DNA of 64,000 nucleotides, taken from Stigonema ocellatum SAG 48.90 = DSM 106950 (lineage in GTDB: Bacteria; Cyanobacteriota; Cyanobacteriia; Cyanobacteriales; Nostocaceae). The stretch lies in assembly GCA_016903675.1 (NCBI GenBank), contig JADQBA010000041.1:1-64000 (forward strand), written 5' to 3'. A program made the translations under genes and the position numbers. The notes under the pieces are model-generated. The model did no database searches. It saw nothing but the letters and a program-made list of their open reading frames with translations, and was not told the origin of the DNA. This document shows, one piece after another, positions 25,900 through 34,973 of the stretch. Numbering within the stretch: the stretch's first letter is position 1; each line of letters starts with the position of its first letter.

Positions 25900-26553
25900 A
25901 TGGCTAAACCTGATTCCAATCGAGTGTTGCGGCGCTTACCCATTGTGGTGGGTGGGTTGGGCGCTGTACTTTTGCTAATTAACCGTTTGTTGACACCAGA
26001 AATAACCCAATCCCAAGCGCGTGCGGATGCGCTGGGTGTCATTTTGAGCGCAGTATTAATTTTGACAGGGTTAATTTGGCAGCAGGTGCAGCCGCGATCG
26101 CCTGATGCTGTAGAACTCACTGGGGAGGAAGGTTTTATACTTGATCCAGATTTGCCAACAGCAGTGAAAACAGAACTAGCTTGGGCATCGCATTTGTTAT
26201 TAACAAATACAGTAACGCGATCGCTCGTCGTATTCTCTCAAGGTAAAGTTTTGTTACGTCGTGGCATTCTGGGTGCTACATCGGAAGTCATCCCAGGTCC
26301 AATTTTAAACCGGGTGCTGGAAAAACAACAGCCAGTGTATTTAGTTGATTTGAAAGTATATCCGGGACGAATTGAGTTTGATTATTTGCCCCTTAACACC
26401 CAAGGAGTAATTTGTCAACCCCTGGGAAACCAAGGTGTGCTAATTTTAGGTGCAAATGCCCCTCGGAGTTACACTAAACAAGATGAAAACTGGATTGCCG
26501 GAATTGCTGATAAATTAGCTGTTACTCTCAGTCAGGAATTGGTGAGTAGTTAG
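25900..26553 (+). CDS. Cofactor assembly of complex C subunit B (CCB2/CCB4-like)
   Basis: The 217-residue protein has two N-terminal hydrophobic segments (about 12-28 and 45-62), followed by a soluble domain with the conserved LLLTNTVTRSLVVF stretch. It fits the cyanobacterial CCB family that attaches heme c-prime to cytochrome b6 of the b6f complex, with the soluble part on the cytoplasmic side. The assignment is by recognition of the family pattern. Confidence 0.75.
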   Translation: MAKPDSNRVLRRLPIVVGGLGAVLLLINRLLTPEITQSQARADALGVILSAVLILTGLIWQQVQPRSPDAVELTGEEGFILDPDLPTAVKTELAWASHLLLTNTVTRSLVVFSQGKVLLRRGILGATSEVIPGPILNRVLEKQQPVYLVDLKVYPGRIEFDYLPLNTQGVICQPLGNQGVLILGANAPRSYTKQDENWIAGIADKLAVTLSQELVSS

Positions 26554-26647
26554 TTGATTGGGGAAGAGTTGTTTGGTGTTTGATACCAACAAACAACGAA
26601 CAACAAACACCCAACAACAAACATCCAACAACAAAGACCCAAACTTT

Positions 26648-27181
26648 ATGCACATTAATTATTTGCAAATTTCTTATTGGTTAGTAGTCGCCGTGATGAT
26701 CGTAGGTATTATCGGCGCTGTGGTTCCTGCTATCCCAGGAGCTAGTTTAATACTGATTGCAATTGTGACATGGGGATTTGCTAGTGGTTCCTTCGTGGCA
26801 ATAAAGATACCATTAATTGTAACAATTATGGTATTAGTTCTGAGTATAGGAGTCGATTTTTTAGCTGGCTACTTGGGTGCAAAAAAAGCGGGTGCTAGCA
26901 AATGGGGACAAATTGGAGCAGTTGTGGGTTTGGTGCTAGGATTTTTAGGATTATTACCCACTTTGCCGTTAGGCGGTCCATTGTTAGGAATGTTACTAGG
27001 ACCGCTTTTAGGAGCAATTATCGGTGAGTTCATTTACCGAAAAGACTTGTTCTTAGCTGTTAGGGCGGGGATTGGAATTGTGGTAGGTACGTTAGTTGGG
27101 AATTTGATTCAGGGGTTGCTAGCGATCGCAGCCGTTATAGTTTTCCTCGCCACAACTTGGTCACAGGTGTATGGTGCTTAG
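26648..27181 (+). CDS. DUF456 family membrane protein
   Basis: Four to five hydrophobic segments cover almost the whole 177-residue protein. Glycine-rich repeats such as LPLGGPLLGMLLGPLLG are typical of DUF456. The ATG at 26648 starts the hydrophobic region; the upstream codons of the longer frame cover Asn/Gln/Thr-rich repeat sequence and are unlikely to be translated. Function is unknown. A heptamer array of a different kind (CAACAAACA) lies just before the start. Confidence 0.85.
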   Translation: MHINYLQISYWLVVAVMIVGIIGAVVPAIPGASLILIAIVTWGFASGSFVAIKIPLIVTIMVLVLSIGVDFLAGYLGAKKAGASKWGQIGAVVGLVLGFLGLLPTLPLGGPLLGMLLGPLLGAIIGEFIYRKDLFLAVRAGIGIVVGTLVGNLIQGLLAIAAVIVFLATTWSQVYGA

Positions 27182-27288
27182 AAGCCCCCCACTGGCGGCG
27201 CAACCCCTTATGAATGAAAAAAACACTGTTTTTGTCTTTTCCCCCTACACCCCCACACCCTTACACCCCTACACCCCTGTGCTTAAAC
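27182..27288. repeat. Intergenic repeat shared with the carB downstream region
   Basis: The stretch carries TTATGAATGAAAAAAACACTG followed by CCCCTACACCCCCACA-type C-rich units. A very similar stretch lies at about 36440-36510 (also ATGAATG, AACACTG, CCCCTACACCCC). No gene. Confidence 0.6.
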
Positions 27289-27951
27289 TCAAAAGTTGCT
27301 CAAAGCTCTTTTAGCTTCAGTTGCAACTGCTTCCACTTGATCATTTGCTAGAGTTTCTAATATAGATTTAGCGTCTGCACCCCCCAGAACGTTTAGAGAT
27401 TGCACAAGTCTGTAGCGGATTTGCCAATCTGGATTTGTCGTGTAGGGAGCTAACAAAGGAACAGCTTCTATATTTCCCAACTCGCCAAGGGAACTAATGG
27501 CAGCAGTTTGGACTAATTCATTTTCTGATGAAAGTGCATATTTTAGCAACTCAAATGCTCTTGGATCGCCCAAAGCTCCTAAGGTGGCGATGATGCTAAA
27601 TTTGACGATCCATTCGTTACTATGATGGTAGAGATTTTGTAAATCTTCAAAAGCTGCATGCAGCTTGAGAGCGCCCAAAGAGTCTGCTGCTGCTGCTTGC
27701 ACATCTGGTTCAGGATCGTTAAGCAAGCTGCGCAATATATTCAACGACAAGTCTAAATTTTGTCCACCGAGGGTATCCATCTGACTGACCGCTGAGTATC
27801 GCACACGAGCATTGCGATCGCCAAGAGCACTTTGAAGCAACTCAAAACCAATCCCTGGTTCCAACTGGCGGATTTGATTAACAGCACGCAAGCGATCGCC
27901 CAAATCCTCAGAACTGAGCAATTCTTTAACAGATTCAGCATTGATAGTCAT
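27289..27951 (-). CDS. nblB: HEAT-repeat protein, NblB-like
   Basis: The 220-residue protein consists of HEAT-like helical repeats (for example DPEPDVQAAAADSLGALKL and AISSLGELGNIEAVPLLAPY). It is of the CpcE/F and NblB type that binds phycobilisome components, and the length fits NblB, which assists chlorosis-related phycobilisome breakdown. A general HEAT bilin-lyase-like role cannot be excluded. No phycobilisome genes adjoin. Confidence 0.6.
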   Translation of the reverse strand: MTINAESVKELLSSEDLGDRLRAVNQIRQLEPGIGFELLQSALGDRNARVRYSAVSQMDTLGGQNLDLSLNILRSLLNDPEPDVQAAAADSLGALKLHAAFEDLQNLYHHSNEWIVKFSIIATLGALGDPRAFELLKYALSSENELVQTAAISSLGELGNIEAVPLLAPYTTNPDWQIRYRLVQSLNVLGGADAKSILETLANDQVEAVATEAKRALSNF

Positions 27952-27980
27952 TTTCTTATCTCACTTTTTAAACGTGTTTT

Positions 27981-28240
27981 GTTGGTTGTTGGTTGTTAGT
28001 TGTTGGTTGTTGGTTGTTGGTTGTTGGTTGTTGGTTGTTGGTTGTTGGTTGTTGATTGTTGGTTGTTGGTTGTTGGTTGTTGGTTGTTGGTTGTTGGTTG
28101 TTGATTCTTCTCCAACCAACTAACAACCAAAAACCAATAACAATTTGTTGATTCTTCTCCAACCAACTAACAACCAAAAACCAATAACAATTTGTTGATT
28201 CTTCTCCAACCAACTAACAACCAAAAACCAATAACAAACT
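27981..28240. repeat. TTGGTTG heptamer array and 47-bp triplicate repeat
   Basis: About 17 TTGGTTG units fill 27981-28100. They are followed by three tandem 47-bp units at 28101-28147, 28148-28194 and 28195-28238 that begin TTGATTCTTCTCCAACCAAC. The 47-bp units carry the complement of the heptamer (CAACCAA), so the whole block can form a hairpin. The exact copy number suggests recent expansion. Confidence 0.92.
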
Positions 28241-28244
28241 GTTA

Positions 28245-28709
28245 CTAATCTTGACTTGATGCCATTGCCCGAATAATATCACCACTGGTGAGGATACCAA
28301 CGACTTGACCCTCGCTGTCAAGTACTGGCAAGCGGTGAAGGCTGTGTTCTTGCATAACTTTAGCAGCTTCTTTTAAAGATTTGTTGGGAGAAATAGTAAT
28401 GGGGTTTTTGGTCATAGCTTCCCCAACAGTTTGCCCCAAAGCCTTGTGCAAGTCACGTTCATAGGTGGCAGGATTTTGTAAATAGATGACGCTATCAAGA
28501 AACATGATATACGCCGGAGGCGTAACACCAGTTTCTTGCCACATTAAATCTGTTTCCGAAATAATACCCACCAATTTACCAGAGTCATCCACAACAGGTA
28601 GCCCACTTATACGTCGTTCTGCCAGAATTTGAACAGCTTCCTTCAAAGGAGTTTCAGGCTTCACGATAATCAGGTCACGGCTCATCACATCAGCAACAGT
28701 GTTAAGCAT
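28245..28709 (-). CDS. CBS-domain-pair protein
   Basis: Two CBS domains make up nearly the whole 154-residue protein (VADVMSRDLIIVKPETPLKE and VGEAMTKNPITISPNKSLKE begin the two units). Such stand-alone pairs bind adenosine nucleotides and regulate partner proteins. I use the ATG at 28709; the longer frame begins with TTG eight codons upstream. No enzyme partner is adjacent. Confidence 0.9.
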   Translation of the reverse strand: MLNTVADVMSRDLIIVKPETPLKEAVQILAERRISGLPVVDDSGKLVGIISETDLMWQETGVTPPAYIMFLDSVIYLQNPATYERDLHKALGQTVGEAMTKNPITISPNKSLKEAAKVMQEHSLHRLPVLDSEGQVVGILTSGDIIRAMASSQD

Positions 28710-28796
28710 TTGCTTACTAAAAACCTTTTTCAATCTTTCTGGAATTATTTTAGTTCAATCTATGAATTATGAATTATAAATTATGAATTATGAATT

Positions 28797-28841
28797 AACT
28801 CCTAACTCCTAACTCCTAACTCCTAACTCCTAACTCCTAAC
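28797..28841. repeat. AACTCCT heptamer array
   Basis: Six AACTCCT units lie between the CBS gene and the esterase and reach into the last codons of the esterase. An AT-rich ATGAATTATGAATT stretch precedes it. Confidence 0.85.
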
Positions 28842-29861
28842 TTTTTGTTTCCGCTTGAGTACTCCTGCTGCACCTAAAGCACTGAGGATTAATACTCCTA
28901 ATGCAGATGAAGGTTCAGGGACAGACTTAGCTTGAATTGAGGATAGTACTGTTTGTGCTACTAGTTTCTCAGCGTTTGTGGTCGGATGCACAGCGTCAAA
29001 GAACAAATAGTCATTCGGATTACTACATTTAGTAAAATTTCCGGCTCTAATACTATTTAAGTCACCTATTACGCAAGGAGTAGCAACATTTTTGAAACCA
29101 AATTCTTCTGGGGAGGCTATCACCCGATTAAATAAAGAATTAATATCAACAGGAATAATATTGACGCTTGGTATTGAACTTAAATTGCCTAAAGTTTCTG
29201 CTAGGGTAGCATTATAGCTTGTTGACTCAGCACTTAATTCACCAGAGATTCCATTGGCGGATGCATAGGGAAGCTTGCCCAAATCCGGTAAGTTAAATAC
29301 CAAAATATTTTTAGCGCCAGCTTCGGCAAGTAACATTACCGAATCTGATAAATTCTTGACTATTTGATTAGCATCAGTAACGTTACCGAACAAGTAATCA
29401 TTCCCACCTCCCCATATGGCATAGAGAGCATTTGGGTCGGCCTTTTGATTATTTGCTTGCAAGCCTTGTGTAAACAAGCCAACTTGTGCCAGCACTCCTG
29501 GTACACCAGGAATAAAGGAGTTATCCAGACCAGAGTTAGAACCACCAAAGGCGTAGTTAACACCTTGGGTAGGAGGGGTGGCACTTGATATATTAGTCAC
29601 TAAGGTAGGGGTTAATCCTAGCTGTTCGCCAACATAGTCTACCCACACCAAATCATTGGAAAAACGTCCTTGAAAGAAGGGTGGATTTGAGGGAATGGCT
29701 TTTGTTGGATCGACTAACCCGCCGCTGGCGCTGAACGTATTACCTGTATCAGAAAGACTATCGCCAAATACGTAAAATTTGTCAAAATTCGCAGCCGAGG
29801 CTCTAAGTGGCAACATGAAAGAGAAAAGGAGACATCCTGCTGCCAGAATTTCTTTTTTCAC
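28830..29861 (-). CDS. PEP-CTERM-anchored GDSL/SGNH esterase
   Basis: A signal peptide (1-23) precedes an SGNH hydrolase domain with GDSLSDTG (Ser35 nucleophile), an oxyanion GGGND segment, and DAVHPTT near the C terminus. The last part, VPEPSSALGVLILSALGAAG with a basic tail, is a PEP-CTERM sorting signal, which implies EPS-linked export. The GTG start has AAGGAG upstream. The substrate is an ester of unknown kind. Confidence 0.9.
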   Translation of the reverse strand: MKKEILAAGCLLFSFMLPLRASAANFDKFYVFGDSLSDTGNTFSASGGLVDPTKAIPSNPPFFQGRFSNDLVWVDYVGEQLGLTPTLVTNISSATPPTQGVNYAFGGSNSGLDNSFIPGVPGVLAQVGLFTQGLQANNQKADPNALYAIWGGGNDYLFGNVTDANQIVKNLSDSVMLLAEAGAKNILVFNLPDLGKLPYASANGISGELSAESTSYNATLAETLGNLSSIPSVNIIPVDINSLFNRVIASPEEFGFKNVATPCVIGDLNSIRAGNFTKCSNPNDYLFFDAVHPTTNAEKLVAQTVLSSIQAKSVPEPSSALGVLILSALGAAGVLKRKQKVRS

Positions 29862-30050
29862 TGTTTTTTCTCCTTAAAGTTTTTTCCATGTATAGAAAGA
29901 TACAAAATTTTGAATTATTAAAAAACCAAACAAATTCCCTTTACTTGCGTAAGTATACACAATTTTGGCCAAAGTATTAATCAATAATTATTACTTACAG
30001 ACGTTTTCACATGAATGAACCACAGATGCATGTAGGGGCGCAAGGTCAAG
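29862..30050. other. Intergenic region without recognised gene
   Basis: This AT-rich region between convergent-end genes has no ORF or clear terminator. GTATAGAAAGATACAAAAT is a weak hairpin only. Confidence 0.4.
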
Positions 30051-31496
30051 CTAGGATCGCTTCAACTTCAGAGCATCTTGAGCCGATACTCCTTCGCTTA
30101 GAGTACCGAAGTACCACAAAGCAGCAGCAGCTTCAGCGCGAGTCACTGGTTTCTTGGGCTGAAACAGCGTTGTATAGCCAAACACCCGACGGATATTGGA
30201 TTTTTCCCCATTCTGGTAATCAGCCAATATAGCTCGTAAAGCCTGAGGGTCAATTTTCGCTGCATCCTGAAAACCCCAAGTTTGCTTTACGGTATCTAAG
30301 TTTGCAGCAGGTAAAGCTTGGCGGGTGTCGAGAGGTATTTTCCACAGAATCAACTGTTCCCGCGTGAGGGGTGCATCTGGACGAAACAAAACTGCTGTGG
30401 AATCTCCAGACAAAGGGCTAGGAATTAACCCTGCTTCGGCTAATCCCTGAATTGCACCGAAATCGGGATTTGTTTTTGGCACATCACTAAAAGCTGGTTG
30501 AACACTTTCTGATGCTAAGCGGATCTGCTTGGCTGGATTTTTGGCATACATAGCATTATTTGCAGCAACCAGCCACCGAGCGTATTCCCTGCGGGTGATA
30601 ATCTTAGCAGGTTCAAGCTGGTTTTTTGTGCTGCTATTGCTTTTAGCGGCGTTTGATTCTAGAGGCAAAACACCCAATGTTGCCAAGTCTTGTATGTATT
30701 GCCGCAATTCTTGCGGTGCTTTGTTCACATCGCTGAATTCCTGAGATTCAGGCGTAACTGTAGAGTTTTTCGGTTCAGAAGTACTACTTGGCTGTGTTGT
30801 TGAGTCTTTTGGTGACACCGGAGCAATCAACTGTGGATCGCTAGGTTGCGTAGCAGTGTTGTTAGTAGCTTGGGTGTTAGGTGTTGGGGTAGTAGCTTGG
30901 GTGTTAGGCGTTGGGGTAGTTTGTGGGGTAGTAGCTTGGGCGTTAGGCGTTGGGGTAGTTTGTGTTGTTGCTGTGGCGTTGCGTACGTACTCAATTAGGA
31001 GTTCAGTTGCTGTCTGTGGTTCATTGGATGCAGGGTTGGTAGCTGATTTCGGTTGAACGGAAACTTTCACCTGTAAATCATTGTGCCTCGCTTCCAACAC
31101 GCCTCCCTGTTGATCGGTTGGCTGTTGCACAATTTGCCAGTTATTCGCCTGAAACTGTTGTTGGTAATAACTGGCAATTATATTGCTTGGATCAGAACTT
31201 AGCCAGCGAGTTAATACACTACCATCTTCGCTACTGGCAGGTTTGACTTCTTGCAGGTTAGCATTTTGATATAGTGGGATATCTTGAGGAAAATCAGCGG
31301 GTAACTGAACTTTCGCCCCCTTTTGCTGTTGGTCTACCTGATTAGGACTAAAGGTAACTGGATTCTCTTTTAGCCTGGGATCTGCCGCCAAAGACTGCTG
31401 AAACTTTTTGGCGACTGGACTGTTGGCACAGGCTGTTAACGAGGTGAGTAAAACAGCTAAACTCACTAATATAGCTGGACGTTTACAGAGCACCAC
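30051..31496 (-). CDS. SLH-domain lipoprotein
   Basis: Lipobox LTAC at Cys23 marks a lipoprotein. The N-terminal part (about 30-170) is a beta-rich domain, followed by a Thr/Pro/Gln-rich linker (about 175-255) with repeated TPNTQATT blocks and then SLH-type helices (ITRREYARWLVAANNAMYA, TREQLILWKI, VTRAEAAAALWYFG). SLH domains bind cell-wall polymers or peptidoglycan, so it is probably an outer envelope linker. GTG start at 31496. The linker nucleotides are a 27-bp type repeat at 30856-30960. Confidence 0.85.
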   Translation of the reverse strand: MVLCKRPAILVSLAVLLTSLTACANSPVAKKFQQSLAADPRLKENPVTFSPNQVDQQQKGAKVQLPADFPQDIPLYQNANLQEVKPASSEDGSVLTRWLSSDPSNIIASYYQQQFQANNWQIVQQPTDQQGGVLEARHNDLQVKVSVQPKSATNPASNEPQTATELLIEYVRNATATTQTTPTPNAQATTPQTTPTPNTQATTPTPNTQATNNTATQPSDPQLIAPVSPKDSTTQPSSTSEPKNSTVTPESQEFSDVNKAPQELRQYIQDLATLGVLPLESNAAKSNSSTKNQLEPAKIITRREYARWLVAANNAMYAKNPAKQIRLASESVQPAFSDVPKTNPDFGAIQGLAEAGLIPSPLSGDSTAVLFRPDAPLTREQLILWKIPLDTRQALPAANLDTVKQTWGFQDAAKIDPQALRAILADYQNGEKSNIRRVFGYTTLFQPKKPVTRAEAAAALWYFGTLSEGVSAQDALKLKRS

Positions 31497-31539
31497 AGGA
31501 AATCACAAATTGAGTGTCAATTCCTACCGTAGCGCAAGG

Positions 31540-31577
31540 GAATGGGGAATGGGGAGTGGGGAGTGGGGAGTGGGGAA
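31540..31577. repeat. GGGGAAT/GGGGAGT heptamer array
   Basis: Four or five units of GGGGAAT/GGGGAGT lie upstream of the SLH gene start, on the plus strand. Confidence 0.85.
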
Positions 31578-31711
31578 GAGAAATTTTCATGAGTGCTGGT
31601 GAACGCTGATCGCGGTCGAATTGAATAGTTTCATCCCGCAGGGCAACAGTTGAAAGTTATCCTGCTGATTTTGGATAGTATTCAGCGGATGATGGTAAAC
31701 TAGATATGGTA

Positions 31712-32364
31712 TTATGCGGAAAATACCTGCGTTAGCCATGGCAAGAAAGTTGGCGTAAGTTTGCTTTGCGGCTCTTGGAAATGGAGGTCGTAAGCAAAGC
31801 AGTCAATGGAGATCGTAGGGTGTTTTTGTTGATTGCCACTGAGTAGCGGCAGATCTGCGACTAACGATAACTCCCCGCGCCCAAAAAACAACTGCTCTAG
31901 TACAGGTGGGCGGAAATAAGCCTCCCATTTGAAATGTCTAAAACCCTGATAGTCACGGTAATTACGAATTACGGTCTTCTCACTCGGGGAGAGCAAGCGG
32001 GCGAACGTAGCGAAGCGCGAGTACTCGAGCGTCATTACGAATTCCGCGTAGGGGTACTAATACTCCTTCTCGTCAACGAAAGCCTAGTAGAACATAGGAG
32101 TGCGTCCCCGTGTCTAAGAGTCTGGGCGTCGGTCCACACAAGCGCAATTTTGGGTTGGTCGAGTACTAGTACTGGCGTAAGCTTTGAAAATTCTTGCGTT
32201 AAAGTATACAAAGAGTGGTAAATTTGTGTTTGTGGTTCAGTCAACTGAGCGGCTAGTGGTAAGGCGTTCTTAAATAAATCCGCTCTTGTCCTACAAAAAG
32301 CTTTGAGGCTTTTGTACTGGCGTTTATGGAAAACTTTCACCACAGCGTTGGTATGAACAGTCAA
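31712..32364 (-). pseudogene. Broken gene of unknown family, interrupted by a dispersed repeat
   Basis: Two minus-strand frames (32035-32364 and 31712-about 31965) look like parts of one protein. The second holds RDYQGFRHFKWEAYFRPP. A GAATTACG-rich palindromic repeat (about 31963-32046) separates them and supplies frameshifted or stop-rich sequence. A fragment of a related gene, reading RDYQDFRHFKWVAYLRAP, occurs at about 50990-51035 next to another copy of the same repeat. I do not recognise the family. The gene looks disrupted, not expressed. Confidence 0.5.
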
Positions 32365-32640
32365 TTGCCCTCCAACTAAAAGCTTTCACTTGGACTTGAG
32401 GCTCATATTTTGCACCCAGGAAGATCGCGACGAGCGATTCTACGGCAAGGGTGTTTCCAGGAATAGCAGTTAGGCAAAAAGAGAGTAAATACTCATAAAG
32501 ATGCTTCGTATTGAAAAAACCTTGCGGGATGAGAGTATGAAGAATCTAAAATAGATATTAAATTAAAAACGAACAACCTCCATCACATTAATAACCGCTA
32601 GTCAATTTTACTTTCTGTAAAGCATCTTCGGTTTGTTCCA

Positions 32641-33846
32641 GTGCTGAAACACCATTACATGCAACTTCCTTTAGATCAGCGTATTTATTCTGAGGCTCCA
32701 CTACAACTGTTGCTTTTTGTCGATGGACGGCCAAAGTCCCGACAACAAGTGCAACGAATTCGTTCTTACTTAAAAGAATTACAGGCTGAGTACAAGTTTG
32801 AGCTTCAAATTATTGATGTTGAACAACAACCCTATTTGGCGGAACACTTTAAACTGGTAGCAACACCAGCTTTAATCAAAATCCAGCCCGAACCTAGACA
32901 AACTTTGGCAGGTAGTAATATAATTGCTGAATTAAAAAACTGGTGGCCTCGTTGGCAAGCCGCAGTAGATGCTTATTTAAGATTACAGATCGGCGTCCAA
33001 GAGAATATGGAGGAAAATGGTCGTGTCAGAGAAACCAAATCCTCTATTGATTCAGTTGCTGTTTCCGCCGAACTTATAAAACTCTCGGATGAAATTTTTC
33101 GCTTGAAACAAGAAACAGAAAACCTCCAGCAGCAGCTACAGTTTAAAGACCGAATCCTCGCCATATTAGCGCACGATCTCCGCAATCCCCTCACAGCAGC
33201 GGCGATCGCTATGGACACTCTGCAATCTAACTATAATCCTGAAAAAGGTGAATTCAAGCGTTTAACACCTGCTATGACAGTGCATTTGTTCAAACAAGCG
33301 CGGAACCAAACTAAGATAATTGACCGGATGATTACAGACATTTTGCAGGTGGGTCGTGCCAATGAGAGGGAATTTCCCCTTCAACCGCAAAAAATCGAAC
33401 TGGGTAAACTTTGCCTGGAGGTGTTGGACGAATTGTGCGATCGCTACACTGCCAAATTCCTAAAAATCCAAAAAGACATCCCCAAAGACTTACCTTATAT
33501 TTATGCAGATCCAGAACGTATCCGTCAAGTACTGATAAACCTCTTGGACAATGCCATTAAATACACACCCGTTGGTGGCATGATTACCATCTCTGGTCTT
33601 CACCGCACTAGCCAAAAAGTTCAATTTAGCATTGGCGATACTGGGCCTGGTATTCCCGAAGAGAACCGTGAACACATTTTTGAAAACCACTTTCGCTTGG
33701 AACGTGATGAAGCCATAGAAGGCTATGGTATTGGTCTATGTTTATGCCAGCGCATTATCCGAGCACACTACGGTCAAATTTGGGTTGACACAGCCCCCGA
33801 TGGTGGTGCATGGTTTCACTTCACGTTACCAGTTTATCCAAATTAG
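32641..33846 (+). CDS. sasA: Circadian sensor histidine kinase SasA
   Basis: The N-terminal domain (about 20-105) has the KaiB-like thioredoxin fold of SasA. A coiled-coil follows (about 140-170), then the HisKA H-box ILAHDLRNPLT with phospho-His178 and an HATPase with DNAIKYTP, GDTGPGIP and GYGIGLC boxes. SasA is autophosphorylated by KaiC and relays to RpaA. Start is GTG at 32641 or ATG at 32659. No kai genes are in the window. Confidence 0.93.
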   Translation: MLKHHYMQLPLDQRIYSEAPLQLLLFVDGRPKSRQQVQRIRSYLKELQAEYKFELQIIDVEQQPYLAEHFKLVATPALIKIQPEPRQTLAGSNIIAELKNWWPRWQAAVDAYLRLQIGVQENMEENGRVRETKSSIDSVAVSAELIKLSDEIFRLKQETENLQQQLQFKDRILAILAHDLRNPLTAAAIAMDTLQSNYNPEKGEFKRLTPAMTVHLFKQARNQTKIIDRMITDILQVGRANEREFPLQPQKIELGKLCLEVLDELCDRYTAKFLKIQKDIPKDLPYIYADPERIRQVLINLLDNAIKYTPVGGMITISGLHRTSQKVQFSIGDTGPGIPEENREHIFENHFRLERDEAIEGYGIGLCLCQRIIRAHYGQIWVDTAPDGGAWFHFTLPVYPN

Positions 33847-33879
33847 TAATTATTCGGTCATTGGTCATTATTTATCTCC

Positions 33880-34302
33880 CTACTCCCCACTCTCCTTTCG
33901 GTTCAAAGCTCTTATAATTTGAAAATTTGCTTCAGGAAAAGCAAATTTCTCCAGTTCATCCAAACTTACCCAACGAACTTCATCGCATTCCAGAGGTTGG
34001 GGAACACCTGCAAGATGGCGACAATGATGCACCGTGAGGGTAACGCGCAGATGGGTATAGGTGTGGTCAATGGTAATCAGATGCTCACCCACTTCAATCT
34101 CTATTCCCAGTTCTTCGTAAATTTCCCGTTTAATACATTCTTCGACGGTTTCACTGCTCTCAATTTTGCCTCCTGGAAATTCCCACAAACCGCCCATAAA
34201 TCCTTTCTGACGGCGGCGGTCAATTAAAATTTGCCCAAGGTCATTCCAAATTACAGCAACACCAATGATTTTATGAGGTGGAAGAGAAGCAGTTTCACTC
34301 AT
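33880..34302 (-). CDS. mutT: MutT-type NUDIX hydrolase (8-oxo-dGTP diphosphatase)
   Basis: The Nudix box GGKIESSETVEECIKREIYE, continuing ELGIE, is complete (GX5EX7REUXEEXGU). Length (140) and N-terminal VIWNDLGQILIDRRRQKG match MutT, which clears oxidised guanine nucleotides. It is a single gene between sasA and the DUF760 gene. Confidence 0.85.
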   Translation of the reverse strand: MSETASLPPHKIIGVAVIWNDLGQILIDRRRQKGFMGGLWEFPGGKIESSETVEECIKREIYEELGIEIEVGEHLITIDHTYTHLRVTLTVHHCRHLAGVPQPLECDEVRWVSLDELEKFAFPEANFQIIRALNRKESGE

Positions 34303-34374
34303 GGGTAGTGGTTAGTTGTTGGTTTTTAGAGGCATGAAACCAACAATCTAGAACCTCTGGTAACAAATTTATAA

Positions 34375-34731
34375 TCACTCGTCAATTTCGGTATTGTTGG
34401 TTTCAGTCCCTTGCAGAGCCATTTCAAAGTTCATTCTTTGTTCCGCATTCCGCAAGAAATAACCACTAATTATAGCAGACGCAAGAAGCCTACCGAGATT
34501 TTCTCGGTTGGTAGTAATAGTAACACCAAAATGCTCTGAAGGTAGGTTTCCTAACAGTCCTATAATGTTGCGCTCCATCACTTGAAAGACTTCTGGAGAA
34601 GTGGGTTTAGATAATTGAGTAACTGTCTCTGGGCTTAAGGATTTAACATACTGCCACAGCAAGTTGCTAGTTTCTGACTCACCATTAAAAAATTCTGAGA
34701 CTCGATTAGATTGGTTATTCACGTTTGACAT
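34375..34731 (-). CDS. DUF760 family protein
   Basis: A 118-residue soluble protein with the conserved cyanobacterial pattern (LLWQYVKSLSPETVTQLSKP, then SAIISGYFLRNAEQRM). The family is DUF760, found in cyanobacteria and plastids, function unknown. It has an acidic C terminus (ETNNTEIDE). Confidence 0.8.
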   Translation of the reverse strand: MSNVNNQSNRVSEFFNGESETSNLLWQYVKSLSPETVTQLSKPTSPEVFQVMERNIIGLLGNLPSEHFGVTITTNRENLGRLLASAIISGYFLRNAEQRMNFEMALQGTETNNTEIDE

Positions 34732-34973
34732 GCTCCTGAAATATTGTGCAAAATTTCGTAAAAAATTAGTTTTATAAGTCTCACTCCTGTTTTTATGACT
34801 CGAATATTGGAGTGAGCTAGCTGTTATGTCTTTCTACAAACTAATTTAACAGTCTTTCTTAAGGGTGGAAGTCGGTGTAACCGTACCAAGCAAGCGCGGA
34901 TTTTCTCACCCTTTAAGGAGTTAGGAGTGAGGAGTGAGGAGTTAACGAGAAACTTTTCACTCCTGGGTTTCCC

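Noticed and set aside
28101..28238. CRISPR-like triplicate of 47 bp
   Set aside because: The units are identical end to end with no spacers.
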